Assembly: GCF_001017435.1 (NCBI RefSeq)
Contig: NZ_CP011371.1
Span: 4,092,001 to 4,156,000 of the forward strand
Length of the DNA: 64,000 nt
From: Caldimonas brevitalea
GTDB taxonomy: Bacteria; Pseudomonadota; Gammaproteobacteria; Burkholderiales; Burkholderiaceae_C
Reading direction: 5' to 3'
This document shows positions 63,736 to 64,000 of the stretch, in pieces (the stretch's first letter is position 1; each line of letters opens with the position of its first letter). Made by a program: the position numbers and the translations under genes. A model generated the notes under the pieces. That model was not told the DNA's origin and made no database searches. It was given only the letters and a program-made list of their open reading frames with translations.

Positions 63736-64000
63736 TCATTTCGAAGGCGCTTTTGTACCGCCCGCCTCGCGGCGCCGCTTCTCCGAAACTGCGGTTTCGA
63801 GGCCGGGCCGGTGGGCGGCGCTGACGATACACAGGGGCACGCGGTCGAGCTGATGCGCTTGGGCCCGGCTGCGCTCGCGGTTCACGCTCGGGCTCTCGCC
63901 GGTGATGTCGCGGAAGGTGCGCCCGAAGGTGCCCAGGCTCTCCCAGCCTGTCTGGAAGGCGATCTCGGTGATGGGCAGGTCGGTGTCGCGCAGCAGCGCG
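63736..64000 (-). CDS. AraC family regulator, C-terminal part only in window
   Basis: The minus frame enters from the right edge and ends at the TGA at 63736-63738, 88 codons. It starts LLRDTDLPITEIAFQTGWES and continues LGTFGRTFRDITGESPS, the second helix-turn-helix of an AraC-type DNA-binding domain. The last 45 residues are a non-conserved basic tail. The upstream part is outside the window. It leads the AraC-VOC-membrane protein operon. Confidence 0.88.
   Translation of the reverse strand, partial: ALLRDTDLPITEIAFQTGWESLGTFGRTFRDITGESPSVNRERSRAQAHQLDRVPLCIVSAAHRPGLETAVSEKRRREAGGTKAPSK

Noticed and set aside
1..64000. tRNA, rRNA, CRISPR arrays or riboswitches
   Set aside because: No tRNA cloverleaf, rRNA core, regular direct-repeat array or known riboswitch core was recognised by eye.

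Overview
This is a high-GC chromosomal window from a proteobacterium. A betaproteobacterium of the order Burkholderiales (Rubrivivax/Caldimonas/Leptothrix-like) fits best. The evidence is the AcnD/PrpF type of 2-methylcitrate cluster divergent from a PrpR activator, three PEP-CTERM sorted proteins, a DUF4148 protein, a catalase-ankyrin pair and the codon use. No rRNA, tRNA, CRISPR array or complete insertion sequence was seen.

Layout. 1-8068 (minus) is the N-terminal 2,689 codons of a giant surface protein that runs off the left edge. It has a LEPR-XLL motif followed by many PPC-like beta-sandwich repeats. 8.7-19.3 kb holds secreted and envelope functions: an unrecognised 517-aa protein, a DUF4148 protein, two PEP-CTERM proteins, a lactonase-like MBL hydrolase divergent from a MerR regulator, an M20 lipoprotein peptidase, and a rearranged patch. 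In that patch the 3' end of a secreted glycosidase-like gene is duplicated as a decayed copy beside a dispersed repeat. 19.5-27.8 kb holds a GNAT acetyltransferase, an MFS transporter, a HEAT-repeat protein, an NlpC/P60-like enzyme, a small PEP-CTERM protein, RecQ, and a LysR regulator divergent from a zinc-independent MDR reductase.

27.9-31.0 kb is a sensor-kinase/response-regulator operon divergent from a secreted cupin. 32.1-34.3 kb is catalase plus an ankyrin protein. 34.6-37.3 kb holds a glycosyltransferase and a beta/gamma-crystallin-glycine-zipper fusion. At 37.4-41.5 kb a propeller lipoprotein and a GH114 lipoprotein are divergent from an OmpR-type two-component system. 41.6-44.7 kb is an accessory patch of small unknown genes with dispersed palindromic repeats, plus a nitroreductase.

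44.7-52.8 kb is the propionate (2-methylcitrate) pathway, prpB-prpC-acnD-prpF, divergent from the sigma-54 activator prpR. The intergenic region has a consensus -24/-12 promoter and likely PrpR operators. 53.0-56.4 kb is a MalT-like LuxR regulator followed by a MalZ-like GH13 enzyme. 56.5-61.1 kb holds a large TerD-domain protein with an intrinsic terminator in its leader, divergent from a 728-aa unrecognised protein. The right end carries a DUF2946 protein, a Tat-type DJ-1/PfpI protein, and an AraC-VOC-small membrane protein operon whose first gene is cut by the window edge.

Many very long antisense ORFs (up to 913 codons) are by-products of GC-rich codon use and are not annotated.
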